DNA from: a bacterium
Lineage (GTDB): Bacteria; Planctomycetota; UBA1135; UBA2386
Direction: 5' to 3'
NCBI GenBank assembly: GCA_030432695.1
Contig: JAUILN010000003.1
Location: 434,001 to 498,000 of the forward strand
Length of the DNA: 64,000 nucleotides
Shown here: positions 53,418 to 61,652 of the stretch, in pieces
Numbering within the stretch: the first letter of the stretch is position 1
Layout: each line of letters opens with the position of its first letter
Translations under genes and position numbers: made by a program
Notes under the pieces: generated by a model
Seen by the model: only the letters and a program-made list of their open reading frames with translations
The model's database searches: none
What the model was told of the DNA's origin: nothing

Positions 53418-54896
53418 ATGCCGGGCGGAGGAGCGGCGGATACGCTGCTCCCCGTCTTGGACGTCCAGTCGCTGAAGATCGATCGCTCCGCTGTGCCGTC
53501 GGCCCGCCGCAAGGGTGGTGGCCGCGCGCGGCGTTCGCCCTGGTTCGCTCGAGCGGTCGTGCTCGCGATCCTCGGCGGTGCGGCCTGGCTCCTGTGGTCG
53601 CCGATCCAGGGGCTCATCGACCGCCTGACCCTGCCGCGGGTCGAACTCCTGCGCGTGGTCTCTAGCCGCCCGGCCGAGGCCGGCGCGGTGCAGGGGACCG
53701 CGGCCAACGGCTACGTGGTGGCGGCGCGGCGTGCTGCGCTCAGTGCCGACACTCCGGGCCGGATCGTTGCGATGAACGTCACCGAAGGATCGGTGGTGCG
53801 CGAGGGCGAGGTCGTCGCCGAGTTGTTCCGCGACGAGTATGCCGCGTCGCTGGCGCGTGCCGAAGCCGCGCTCGGCACCGCGGAGGCCAGCGTCGGCAGT
53901 GCCGAGGCCGCACTCGGCAGCGCGGAGCGGCTGGTCGAGCAGCGCGACAGCGAGCTGGCTGCGCTGCAGGGCGACATCGAGGACGCCGACGCGCAGTTCG
54001 ACCTGGCGAAGCTGCGTTTCGACCGGGCCAAGGAGCTGGTGGCTTCGAAGATCGCGTCGCAGGACGAACTCGACGCCGCGACCACCAACCTCGAGTCGGC
54101 GACCGCGCGGCGGACCGTGGCCCGCGGCCGGTTGGCAGCCGGGCTGACCGCGGTGACCCAGGCCGAGGCGCAGGTCGTGGAAGCGCGGGCTCGCATCGAG
54201 GTTGCCAAGGCTCAGGCCGGCGAGGCCCGCGCCGCACGCGACCTCGCCCAGGTCACGCTCGACAAGACCGAGGTCCGGGCGCCGTTCGACGGCGTGGTAG
54301 TGCTCAAGGACGCCGAGGTCGGCGAGGTGGTGTCGCCCAACTCGCAGGGTGGATCGAATGCCCGCGGCTCGGTCTGCACCATGGTCGACTTCGACAGCCT
54401 CGAGGTGCAGGCCGACGTGCCGGAGTCGAGCCTGCAGGCGGTGCAGGTCGGCGGTCGGGTCAGCATCTTCCTCGACGCCTTCCCGGAAAAGGTCTACCCG
54501 GGGCGGGTCGATCGGATCTGGCCGACGGCCGACCGGCAGAAGGCCACCATCGAGGTGCGCGCCAGGTTCGACCAACGGGACGAGATGCTGCGCCCGGAGA
54601 TGGGGGTGCGGATCGTGTTCCTGCCTGCGGACACCGGTGAGCCGGCGCCCGTGACCGCCGAGCAGCCGCTCGCGGCGGTGATCCTGTTGCCCGAGGACGC
54701 GGTGGTCCGGCTCGAGGGCCAGGACGTCGTGTTCGTCTACGAGCAGGGCGTGGCCCGCGTCCGACCGGTCACCGTGGGCGGGCGCCGTGGCAGCCGGGTC
54801 GCGGTCGACTCGGGCCTCGCCGAGGGCGAGCAGGTGATCGCCGCACCACCGGCCCGGCTCGAAGATGGCGCCCGCGTGCTCGTCGCCGACTCCTGA
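53418..54896 (+). CDS. Periplasmic adaptor (HlyD/MacA-type membrane fusion protein)
   Basis: 492 residues. One N-terminal TM segment (about 50-70, VVLAILGGAAWLLWSPIQG). Then the lipoyl half-domain (GRIVAMNVTEGSVVREGEVVAEL), a long coiled-coil hairpin of about 150 residues (ALGTAEASVGSAEAALGSAERL and onwards), the second lipoyl half (TEVRAPFDGVVV) and beta-barrel region. It links the inner-membrane ABC exporter below to an outer partner. An ATG 53418 start is assumed; a TTG at 53457 in frame is a plausible alternative. Confidence 0.85.
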   Translation: MPGGGAADTLLPVLDVQSLKIDRSAVPSARRKGGGRARRSPWFARAVVLAILGGAAWLLWSPIQGLIDRLTLPRVELLRVVSSRPAEAGAVQGTAANGYVVAARRAALSADTPGRIVAMNVTEGSVVREGEVVAELFRDEYAASLARAEAALGTAEASVGSAEAALGSAERLVEQRDSELAALQGDIEDADAQFDLAKLRFDRAKELVASKIASQDELDAATTNLESATARRTVARGRLAAGLTAVTQAEAQVVEARARIEVAKAQAGEARAARDLAQVTLDKTEVRAPFDGVVVLKDAEVGEVVSPNSQGGSNARGSVCTMVDFDSLEVQADVPESSLQAVQVGGRVSIFLDAFPEKVYPGRVDRIWPTADRQKATIEVRARFDQRDEMLRPEMGVRIVFLPADTGEPAPVTAEQPLAAVILLPEDAVVRLEGQDVVFVYEQGVARVRPVTVGGRRGSRVAVDSGLAEGEQVIAAPPARLEDGARVLVADS

Positions 54897-54919
54897 ATCG
54901 ATCCTTCCCGCACCGACCC

Positions 54920-55648
54920 ATGGCTACCGAACCGATCATCCGACTGCGCAACGTCGAGCGGGTCTACTCCCGTGGCGGCGAGCAGGTACCCGTCCTGCAG
55001 GGTCTCGACCTGGAGATGGACGAGGGTGCGTTCTACGCGCTGATGGGGCCGTCGGGCTCCGGCAAGACCACGATGCTCAACCTCATCGGTGGCCTCGACG
55101 CGCCCGATTCCGGCGAGGTGGTCGTCGCCGGCGAGCACGTCGACGAACTGGAAGGCGCCGAACTCGCGCGCTGGCGCGCCGACCACGTCGGCTTCGTGTT
55201 CCAGGGCTTCAATCTGCTGCCGGTGCTGAACGCGGTCGAGAACGTGATGCTGCCGCTGCAGCTCACGCCGCTGTCCGGGCGCGAGCGCCGCGCACAGGCC
55301 GAGCGCGCGTTGGAACTGGTCGGCTTGAAGGACCGCATGCACCACCGGCCGGGTCAGCTCTCCGGTGGTCAGGAGCAGCGCGTCGCGATCGCGCGGGCGA
55401 TCGCCACCGATCCGCGGATCCTGTTGGCCGACGAGCCCACCGGTGACCTCGACAGGAACACGGCCGAGCAGATCCTCGATCTGATGCAGCAGCTCAACCG
55501 CGATCTCGGCAAGACCATCCTGATGGTCACGCACGACCCCGAGGCCGCGGAGTTCGCCGACAAGGTCGTCCATCTCGACAAGGGGCGGCTCGGGCGGATC
55601 GAGACCAACGCGAGTCCGCGGCGCCTGTCGCGAACGGCTGCGAGCTGA
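54920..55648 (+). CDS. ABC transporter ATP-binding protein, MacB/LolD type
   Basis: 242 residues. Walker A GPSGSGKTTMLN, Q-loop FVFQGFNLLP, signature LSGGQEQRVAIARAI, Walker B LLADEPTGDLD, H-loop MVTHDPEAAEFAD. The FQGFNLLP and DEPTGDLD blocks are typical of the MacB/LolD/FtsE group, which works with FtsX-type permeases, here the two next genes. Confidence 0.93.
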   Translation: MATEPIIRLRNVERVYSRGGEQVPVLQGLDLEMDEGAFYALMGPSGSGKTTMLNLIGGLDAPDSGEVVVAGEHVDELEGAELARWRADHVGFVFQGFNLLPVLNAVENVMLPLQLTPLSGRERRAQAERALELVGLKDRMHHRPGQLSGGQEQRVAIARAIATDPRILLADEPTGDLDRNTAEQILDLMQQLNRDLGKTILMVTHDPEAAEFADKVVHLDKGRLGRIETNASPRRLSRTAAS

Positions 55649-55657
55649 GGAGGCGCC

Positions 55658-56821
55658 ATGGACCTGCGACTGATCGGTCGGAATCTCCTGTCCCATCCGG
55701 TGCGCTCGGTGATGACCGTGCTGTCGGTGGCGCTCGCGGTGTTCCTCGTGTGCATCCTGCAGGCCACGGTCACCGCCTTGGAGGCGGCGACCTCGGAGGC
55801 CTCGAACGAACGGCTGTGGGTGCAGTCGGCGGTCAGCCTCTACGTCGACATGCCGCTGAGCTACGAGAGCAAGATCGCTTCGGTCGACGGCGTGAAGTCC
55901 GTGTGCCGCTACCAGTGGTTCGGCGGCAAGTACCAGGACGGCGACTCGTTCTTCGCGCAGTTCGGCGTCGACCCCGAGGCGTTCCTGTCGAGCTACCCGG
56001 AGTTCGTGCTGCAGGAGGGTGACCTCGAGGCGTTCAAGACCCGTCGCACCGCCTGCGTGGTCGGGGACGAACTCGCCGACCAGCTCGGCTGGAAGGTCGG
56101 CGACACCGTGTCGCTGGAGGGCACCTTCTTCCCGAAGGCCGACGGCTCGGCCTGGGACTTCGACGTGGTCGGCATCTTCGGCCGCAAGACCACCGCACTC
56201 GACACCGGCGCGATGTTCTTCCACTTCGACTACCTGATGGAGGGCATCGACAACGGCGACGTCCTGGGCACGCCCGGCGTGGGGGTCTACCTGATCGATG
56301 TCGCGGACGGCGCCGCGGTCACCGCGGTGATGGCGGCCGTCGATGCGTTGTTCGAGAACGGCCCGCAGCGGGTGCAGACGACCACCGAGGCGGAGTTCTC
56401 GCGGCAGTTCATCTCGATGCTCGGCAACATCCCGCTGCTGCTCCGGTCGATCGGCGGCGCGATCGTGTTCGCGATCTTCTTCGCGATCCTCAACACCATG
56501 CTGATGGTGGCGCGCGAGCGCACCCGGACGATCGGTGTTCTCAAGGCGCTCGGCTTCACCGACGCTTGGGTGTTCCTCGGCATGACCACGGAGTCGGTCC
56601 TGCTCTGCGTCCTCGGCGGTGCGCTCGGTCTGGTCTTCGCGTTGGCGATCTCCGGAGGCGCGCGGCAGGTCATCTCCGGCTTCGCACCGGGCTTCGCGAT
56701 CGACGGGGCGACGATGGTCTTCGGTCTCGGTCTGGCGGTCGGGCTGGGCCTGCTCGGCGGCGTCCTGCCAGCCTGGGGGGCCAGCAAGGTGCGGCCGGTC
56801 GACGCTCTGAAGGTCGCGTGA
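55658..56821 (+). CDS. FtsX/MacB-type ABC permease 1
   Basis: 387 residues. N-terminal TM (about 18-38, MTVLSVALAVFLVCILQATV), a large periplasmic domain (about 40-260) and three C-terminal TM segments (IFFAILNTMLMVARERTRTIGVLKALG is the classic FtsX line). GGAGG at an appropriate distance from the ATG. It pairs with the ATPase to export or extract a substrate such as a lipoprotein or peptide. Confidence 0.88.
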   Translation: MDLRLIGRNLLSHPVRSVMTVLSVALAVFLVCILQATVTALEAATSEASNERLWVQSAVSLYVDMPLSYESKIASVDGVKSVCRYQWFGGKYQDGDSFFAQFGVDPEAFLSSYPEFVLQEGDLEAFKTRRTACVVGDELADQLGWKVGDTVSLEGTFFPKADGSAWDFDVVGIFGRKTTALDTGAMFFHFDYLMEGIDNGDVLGTPGVGVYLIDVADGAAVTAVMAAVDALFENGPQRVQTTTEAEFSRQFISMLGNIPLLLRSIGGAIVFAIFFAILNTMLMVARERTRTIGVLKALGFTDAWVFLGMTTESVLLCVLGGALGLVFALAISGGARQVISGFAPGFAIDGATMVFGLGLAVGLGLLGGVLPAWGASKVRPVDALKVA

Positions 56822-56834
56822 GGGAAGGGATCGG

Positions 56835-58004
56835 ATGGCACTCGTTCCACTGAAGTACAACCTCCGCTCGCTGTTCGTCCGCCGCAGCAGCACGGTGCTC
56901 GCGGTGGTCAGCATCGCCGCCACGGTGGGTGTATTGGCGGCGGTGCTGGCATTGCAGGCCGGCTTCCAGACCGCATTCACCGCCCGCGGCCGCACCGACC
57001 TCGCGATCGTGTTGCGGGCCGGCGCCGGCTCCGAGGGCGAGTCGGGCCTGTCGCGCAAGGATGTCGACCTGCTGGTCAAGGAGTCGCCCGAGTTCGCGCT
57101 CGACGACGAAGGCCGGCCGCTCGCCTCGGCCGAGGTGTTCCTGGCGCTGCGCAACGAGAAGGTCGGCGGGGGCGAGACCAACGTGCCGGTCCGCGGCGTG
57201 GGGCCACAGAGCTTCGCGATCCATGGCGACACCTTCCGGATCCGCGACGGACGCAACTTCGAGCCCGGCTCCGACGAGGTGATCGTCGGTTGGCGGATGA
57301 GCGAGCGCGCCGCGAACTGCAGGGTCGGCGACGTGCTGCAGCTCAACCTCACGCCCTTCCGGGTGGTCGGGACCTTCGAGGCAGCGGGCGCCTACGAGTC
57401 GGAGGTCTGGGGCGACGCCGAGCGCATCCTCGAGGCCCTCGAGCGGCCGGTGTTCAACCGGGTGATCGGACAGCTACGGGACGGCGTGACCGCGGCCGAC
57501 CTGAGCCGGCGTCTCGAAGACGACAAGCGCCTCGGCGTGAAGGCGCTCGACGAACAGGACTACCTCACCGGCCGCACGCAAGGGACCTCGCTCCTGTTCG
57601 CGATCCTCGGCACCTTCCTGCTGGTGTTCATGGGCGCCGGCGCGGTCTTCACCGGCATCAACTCGATGTACGCCGCGATCTCCGCGCGCACCCGCGAGGT
57701 GGGCATCCTGCTGTCGCTCGGCTTCCGGCCGGCCGCGATCTTCCTGTCGTTCCTGTTCGAGGCGGCGCTGCTCGGCCTGCTCGGCGGCCTGGTCGGTCTG
57801 CTGCTGACCTTGCCGCTCAACGGCATCAGCACCGGCACGACCAACTTCCAGACCTTCAGCGAGGTCGCGTTCCAGTTCCGGATCAGCCCCGAGGTGATGG
57901 TCACGGCGGTGGGGATCGCGCTGGTGCTCGGCGTCGTCGGCGGCGCGTGGCCGGCCTGGCGCGCGGCGCGGATGGGGGTCACCGAGGCGCTGCGGCGGCA
58001 CTGA
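56835..58004 (+). CDS. FtsX/MacB-type ABC permease 2
   Basis: 389 residues with the same design: N-terminal TM (VLAVVSIAATVGVLAAVLAL), periplasmic domain and C-terminal TM block (FTGINSMYAAISARTREVGILLSLG). It is a distant paralogue of permease 1, so the exporter may use a heterodimer. It ends 6 bases before the stop of the convergent FG-GAP gene. Confidence 0.88.
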   Translation: MALVPLKYNLRSLFVRRSSTVLAVVSIAATVGVLAAVLALQAGFQTAFTARGRTDLAIVLRAGAGSEGESGLSRKDVDLLVKESPEFALDDEGRPLASAEVFLALRNEKVGGGETNVPVRGVGPQSFAIHGDTFRIRDGRNFEPGSDEVIVGWRMSERAANCRVGDVLQLNLTPFRVVGTFEAAGAYESEVWGDAERILEALERPVFNRVIGQLRDGVTAADLSRRLEDDKRLGVKALDEQDYLTGRTQGTSLLFAILGTFLLVFMGAGAVFTGINSMYAAISARTREVGILLSLGFRPAAIFLSFLFEAALLGLLGGLVGLLLTLPLNGISTGTTNFQTFSEVAFQFRISPEVMVTAVGIALVLGVVGGAWPAWRAARMGVTEALRRH

Positions 58005-58010
58005 CAGGCG

Positions 58011-60539
58011 TCACGGGAAGGCGATCGCCCGCACCAGGTTGGTGAGGCGGTCATCACCCCGGCCGTCCACGTTGAGCGCCTGCGCATACAGCGCGACGCC
58101 GGCGGCCGCGGGGACCAGGGGCAGTGCCAGGTGTGAGTTCGCCCGGTCGTTGGCGATCACCTGCAGGTCGGCCACGAGGCTGGTCGTGGTGTCGAGGCGC
58201 AGCGTGCCGAATGGCAGGCGGAGCGGTGTCGGCAGGAGCGTGAGGCCGTAGACGAATCCCGCGAGCTGGCCGTCGGTCCGCGTCAGTTCGAGTTCGAAGG
58301 TGGCGCCGAGACGAGCCGGCAGCGGTGCATCGAGGTCGTTGCCGCGGTTCCGCAGCAGCTGCGAGCGGGACTGGTTGCCGGGCAGCAGGAGGTCGACGTC
58401 GGAGTCGCCGTCGAAGTCGACTCCAATGGGCAGCAGCATCGCCGGCGGGCGCGGGCCCAGCCACGCGGTGGTCGCGTCGGTGAAGTTTCCCGCGCCGTCG
58501 TTCGCGAAGGCGGCCGAGCCATCGGGTTGGTCGCCGAGGACGAGGTCGAGATCGCCGTCACCGTCGAGGTCGGCGAGCACCAGGCCATCGGGGTCGCGGA
58601 AGGTCGTGACCTGGCGCCCGAGCGGGAAGCCGCCGGCGCCGTCGTTGCTCCACAGGCGCAGCCGGTCGTCGAGGATGTCCGGGGCGTCGTCGCCGTCGAC
58701 GTCGGCGAGTTCGAAAGAACGCACCACCTCGCCCGGCGTCGGACTCGGCAGCGGCCCCGCGGTCGACACGCGGAACCGTCCCGCGCCGTCGTTGAGGAAG
58801 CGCTCGTAGCCGTAGCCGCCGCTGGCTCGCTCTCCGAGGACCAACAGGTCGACGTCGCCGTCACCATCGAGGTCGCCGGCTTCCAGGTCGGCGGCGTTGC
58901 CACCCGCGGGCCAGTCGAGCGGATCGAGCGTGAAGCGCCCGGTGCCGTCGTTCTCGAGGATCGAGTAGGCCGCACCCCAGCCCGTGGCGATCGCGACGTC
59001 GAGGTCGCCGTCGGCGTCGAGGTCCAGAAGGCGGACCACGTTCGCGTTGGTCCGGTCGAAACCCGCCGGCAGACGTGTCACGGATTCCTCTGAGAAGCTG
59101 CCGCTGCCGTCATTGACCAGGAGCTGGAGCTTGCCGTCGGCGAGCGTCACCCAGGCATCTGGGTCACCGTCGCCGTCGAGGTCGCCGAACTCGAGGTGAC
59201 GCAGGTAGCGCAGCCCCGGGTCCGACCAGATCAGCTCGGGGGGACCGAGCGCCAGCGTGGCGTCGCTGCGGCGGAGCGTCACCGCATTGGTCCGGCCGAT
59301 CACGTAGTCCAGATCGTCGTCGCCGTCGACGTCGACCATGCGCGGCAGCTGTGATCCGGTCGCCGCGTCGAGCGGATCGCCGTGCGGGTCGATGAAGCCC
59401 GCGTCGTGGTGGAACAGCAGGCGATCGCTCAGCGTGCCACCGACGAACACGTCGAGGTCGCCGTCGTTCTCGACGTCGAGGGTCGCGAGGTCCAGGCAAC
59501 GGACCATCTGGAACGGTGCGACGGCGCGCGGCAGGTCGACGAAGCCGGTCGGTCCGTCGTTGCGCCAGACGCGGATCGCGCCGGCGGAGCTGCCGAACAG
59601 CAGATCGAGGTCGCCGTCGCTCTCGAGATCGACGGTGGCGAGCGCGTTGGCAGGCTCCTGCGCGAGCGGCACGTTGGCGTCGCGACGGAAGTTCCGCGCG
59701 CCGTCGTTCCAATGGACCTCGTGGAAGGTGTCCCGCGCCGCGGAGTCGCCGGTCGCGAACACCAGGTCGTCGTCGCCGTCGCCGTCCAGGTCGGCGGCGA
59801 GGACGGCCTCGGCGCGCAGGTTCGGTGACAGGACCACCAGGTCGAAGGGCGCGTTGCGGTTGCCGAACCACACCACCCGGTGGTCGCTCCGGGTGCCGAC
59901 GAAGTCGACCGTGCCGTCGCCGTCCAGATCGGTGGCGCAGTGGACCGTGCCGGCGAGTGCTCCGTTCAATTGACCCGCGGCGACGAAGCGGCCCGTGCCG
60001 TCATTGCCCCACAGCAGGATCTCGCCGAGCTCGTTGGTCACCAGGTCGAGGTCGCCGTCGTGGTCGAGATCGACCAGCAGCGTGCCATCGGTAGGCAGCG
60101 GTGTCTGCGGCAGGAGGCTCGAGCCGGCATCGGTGAAGTGCCCAGTCCCGTCGTTACGCAGCCACGTGTCGGCGAGCGGGTAGCGCAGCACCACGATGTC
60201 GGGATCGCCATCGCCGTCGAGGTCACCGACCGCGATGTCGGCCGCCGACCGATTGCTCGGGGCCGGTGGCGGCGGCAGGTGCGTGGCGGAGCGATCGAGG
60301 AACGGATCACCGGGGCCGTTGAACAGCAGCCGGATCTCGAGGCCCGCGGGGTCGGGCTCGGCGAGGCTCAGCACCAGATCCTCGCAACCGTCGCCATCGA
60401 GGTCGGCGGCGACGACCGCATGGGTGGCGAGAGCATCCTGCGGGATCACGCGGGTCGACCGGGGCTCGAAGCGCGCCTGGGCGGCGAGCGGGGCGAACAG
60501 CAGGCACGCGAGCACGGCAGAAGGGGAGAGCGTGTGCAT
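58011..60539 (-). CDS. Secreted FG-GAP/VCBS repeat protein
   Basis: 842 residues from ATG 60539 (AAGGAG eight bases upstream). Signal MHTLSPSAVLACLLFAPLAAQA. About fourteen lines of the kind DLDGDGxxDLV (for example ADLDGDGDDDLVFATGD), each with calcium-type Asp/Asn spacing, forming one or two seven-bladed propellers. The last ~100 residues (ARLGATFELELTR to NLVRAIAFP) resemble the shared C-terminal module, with LYAQALNVDG. The frame stays open upstream to 61034, through palindrome copy 3 and into the remnant, but the signal peptide fixes the start. Extracellular; role unknown. Confidence 0.88.
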   Translation of the reverse strand: MHTLSPSAVLACLLFAPLAAQARFEPRSTRVIPQDALATHAVVAADLDGDGCEDLVLSLAEPDPAGLEIRLLFNGPGDPFLDRSATHLPPPPAPSNRSAADIAVGDLDGDGDPDIVVLRYPLADTWLRNDGTGHFTDAGSSLLPQTPLPTDGTLLVDLDHDGDLDLVTNELGEILLWGNDGTGRFVAAGQLNGALAGTVHCATDLDGDGTVDFVGTRSDHRVVWFGNRNAPFDLVVLSPNLRAEAVLAADLDGDGDDDLVFATGDSAARDTFHEVHWNDGARNFRRDANVPLAQEPANALATVDLESDGDLDLLFGSSAGAIRVWRNDGPTGFVDLPRAVAPFQMVRCLDLATLDVENDGDLDVFVGGTLSDRLLFHHDAGFIDPHGDPLDAATGSQLPRMVDVDGDDDLDYVIGRTNAVTLRRSDATLALGPPELIWSDPGLRYLRHLEFGDLDGDGDPDAWVTLADGKLQLLVNDGSGSFSEESVTRLPAGFDRTNANVVRLLDLDADGDLDVAIATGWGAAYSILENDGTGRFTLDPLDWPAGGNAADLEAGDLDGDGDVDLLVLGERASGGYGYERFLNDGAGRFRVSTAGPLPSPTPGEVVRSFELADVDGDDAPDILDDRLRLWSNDGAGGFPLGRQVTTFRDPDGLVLADLDGDGDLDLVLGDQPDGSAAFANDGAGNFTDATTAWLGPRPPAMLLPIGVDFDGDSDVDLLLPGNQSRSQLLRNRGNDLDAPLPARLGATFELELTRTDGQLAGFVYGLTLLPTPLRLPFGTLRLDTTTSLVADLQVIANDRANSHLALPLVPAAAGVALYAQALNVDGRGDDRLTNLVRAIAFP

Positions 60540-60583
60540 GGAGACGGCTCCTTCTCGATCGTCGGCGACGAGCGACGCGAAAG

Positions 60584-60620
60584 TCTGTCGTGGTTGGTGC
60601 CTGGCACCAACTACGACAGA
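60584..60620. repeat. Palindromic repeat, copy 3
   Basis: Identical to copy 1 over all 37 bases. It lies 45 bases upstream of the FG-GAP start codon, between a TACAAT box and the ribosome binding site, so a transcript would carry it as a leader hairpin. Confidence 0.88.
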
Positions 60621-60638
60621 AACTGCGACGTCCGCGCC

Positions 60639-60644
60639 ATTGTA
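60639..60644 (-). promoter_or_regulatory. Candidate -10 (TACAAT) of the FG-GAP gene
   Basis: One base off TATAAT on the minus strand. Predicted start near 60632, ahead of palindrome copy 3. No clear -35. Confidence 0.35.
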
Positions 60645-60649
60645 CGGTG

Positions 60650-61420
60650 AGTCGATCGGTGCCGCTGCTCTCCGCTCACCAGACCTGTCCGCCGCGGAGG
60701 GGGCTGAGCTGGAGGCGCGCGCCGCGAGGGCGTGATTCTGGAACGAGGGCCCGAACACCGCAGCTCCAATGGTTGCGCCCGCCCCGGGGATCAGCGTCAC
60801 GTCGCGCAGCTCTACGGGCGTCGCGGAGAGGTTGTGCAGCGCGTCGCCGCCGAGTCCGACCGTCGTCGTGTCACCGCCGGCGACCAGTGAGTTGGAGAGC
60901 CACAGCCGCGAGGTGACGTCGATCAGGATGCCGTGGCCGCCACGGTCGGTGTTGTAGAACGGCACCGGTCGGCCTCCGGCGACGTCGAGCCGGCACGCGT
61001 GCAGGGAGCTCGCGGTGAGCACGATGCCGTGCATCCCATTGCGGTCGCCGTCCTGGCCGCCGATGCCGCCGCGTAGCCAGCAGTCCGCGAGGTTCAGCGT
61101 GGCGCGCGTGGCCGCGAGCCGGGGCTGCGGTAGTCGACGCCGTAGAGGCGACAGTCCTGCAGCGCGACGTGGGCATCGGTCACCGTCAGCGCGGGGCGAC
61201 CAGCACCGCAGTACGAACGCCCGGCGATCAGCTTGCAGTCACGGAACGCGACCGTGCCGGCGGAGACCGACACCGACGCGTGGTAGGCGACCCCGAACAG
61301 CGTCGGTGGCGGCGTGAAGTCCAGGCCGACCAGCTCCGCGGCCTGTCCGACACGACTCACCGACCAACGCGGAATCGTGCCGGGCGTCCTGGGGGCGATC
61401 CTCGTCGAATCGACCACACT
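60650..61420 (-). pseudogene. Broken beta-helix-like surface protein
   Basis: Upstream frame: VGLDFTPPPTLFG and FRDCKLIAGRSYCGAG, then VALQDCRLYGVDYR. Near 61130 the sense moves to another frame: RATLNLADCWLRGG, ACRLDVAGGRPVPFYNTD, LWLSNSLVAGGDTTTVGLGG and a last AVFGPSFQNHAL. These are turns of a right-handed beta-helix. A single frame change joins two coherent halves, while the N-terminus is missing. The lower half runs into the palindrome and the FG-GAP gene without a stop. Confidence 0.6.
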
Positions 61421-61433
61421 TTGGCCGGTCCTC

Positions 61434-61601
61434 ACCGGCACGCTTCCCATTCAGGGAGAGGTGTCCGTGCAGTTCGGAACTCCGCACGAGTTCTCGCTGA
61501 TCGGACAGGAACTCGCATTCCAAACGCTGTTGCTCCCGCCTGGGGGAGGGCCGCCGGAGTTCGGCAATGCTGCGCAGTTGATCTTCAACGCGCATCGTTG
61601 A
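61434..61601 (+). pseudogene. Loose fragment of the secreted C-terminal module (plus strand)
   Basis: This short plus-strand stretch encodes LTGTLPIQGEVSVQFG, then FSLIGQELAFQTLLLPP and FGNAAQLIFN before a stop. The LxFQ...NAxxL end is the style of the module shared by other secreted proteins here, and nothing in front of it encodes the rest of a protein. Probably the tail of a lost gene. Confidence 0.5.
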
Positions 61602-61652
61602 GTTGGGAACTCGTGCAGCTGGTTGCTGGCATGGGCTGTCCAGCTTCGGAAC

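Noticed and set aside
14111..60620. CRISPR or clustered repeat array from the palindromes
   Set aside because: The copies are kilobases apart, are palindromic and have no regular spacers.
60540..61034. Longer version of the FG-GAP protein starting at 61034
   Set aside because: The extra residues are beta-helix debris and translated palindrome; the ATG at 60539 has a ribosome binding site and signal peptide.
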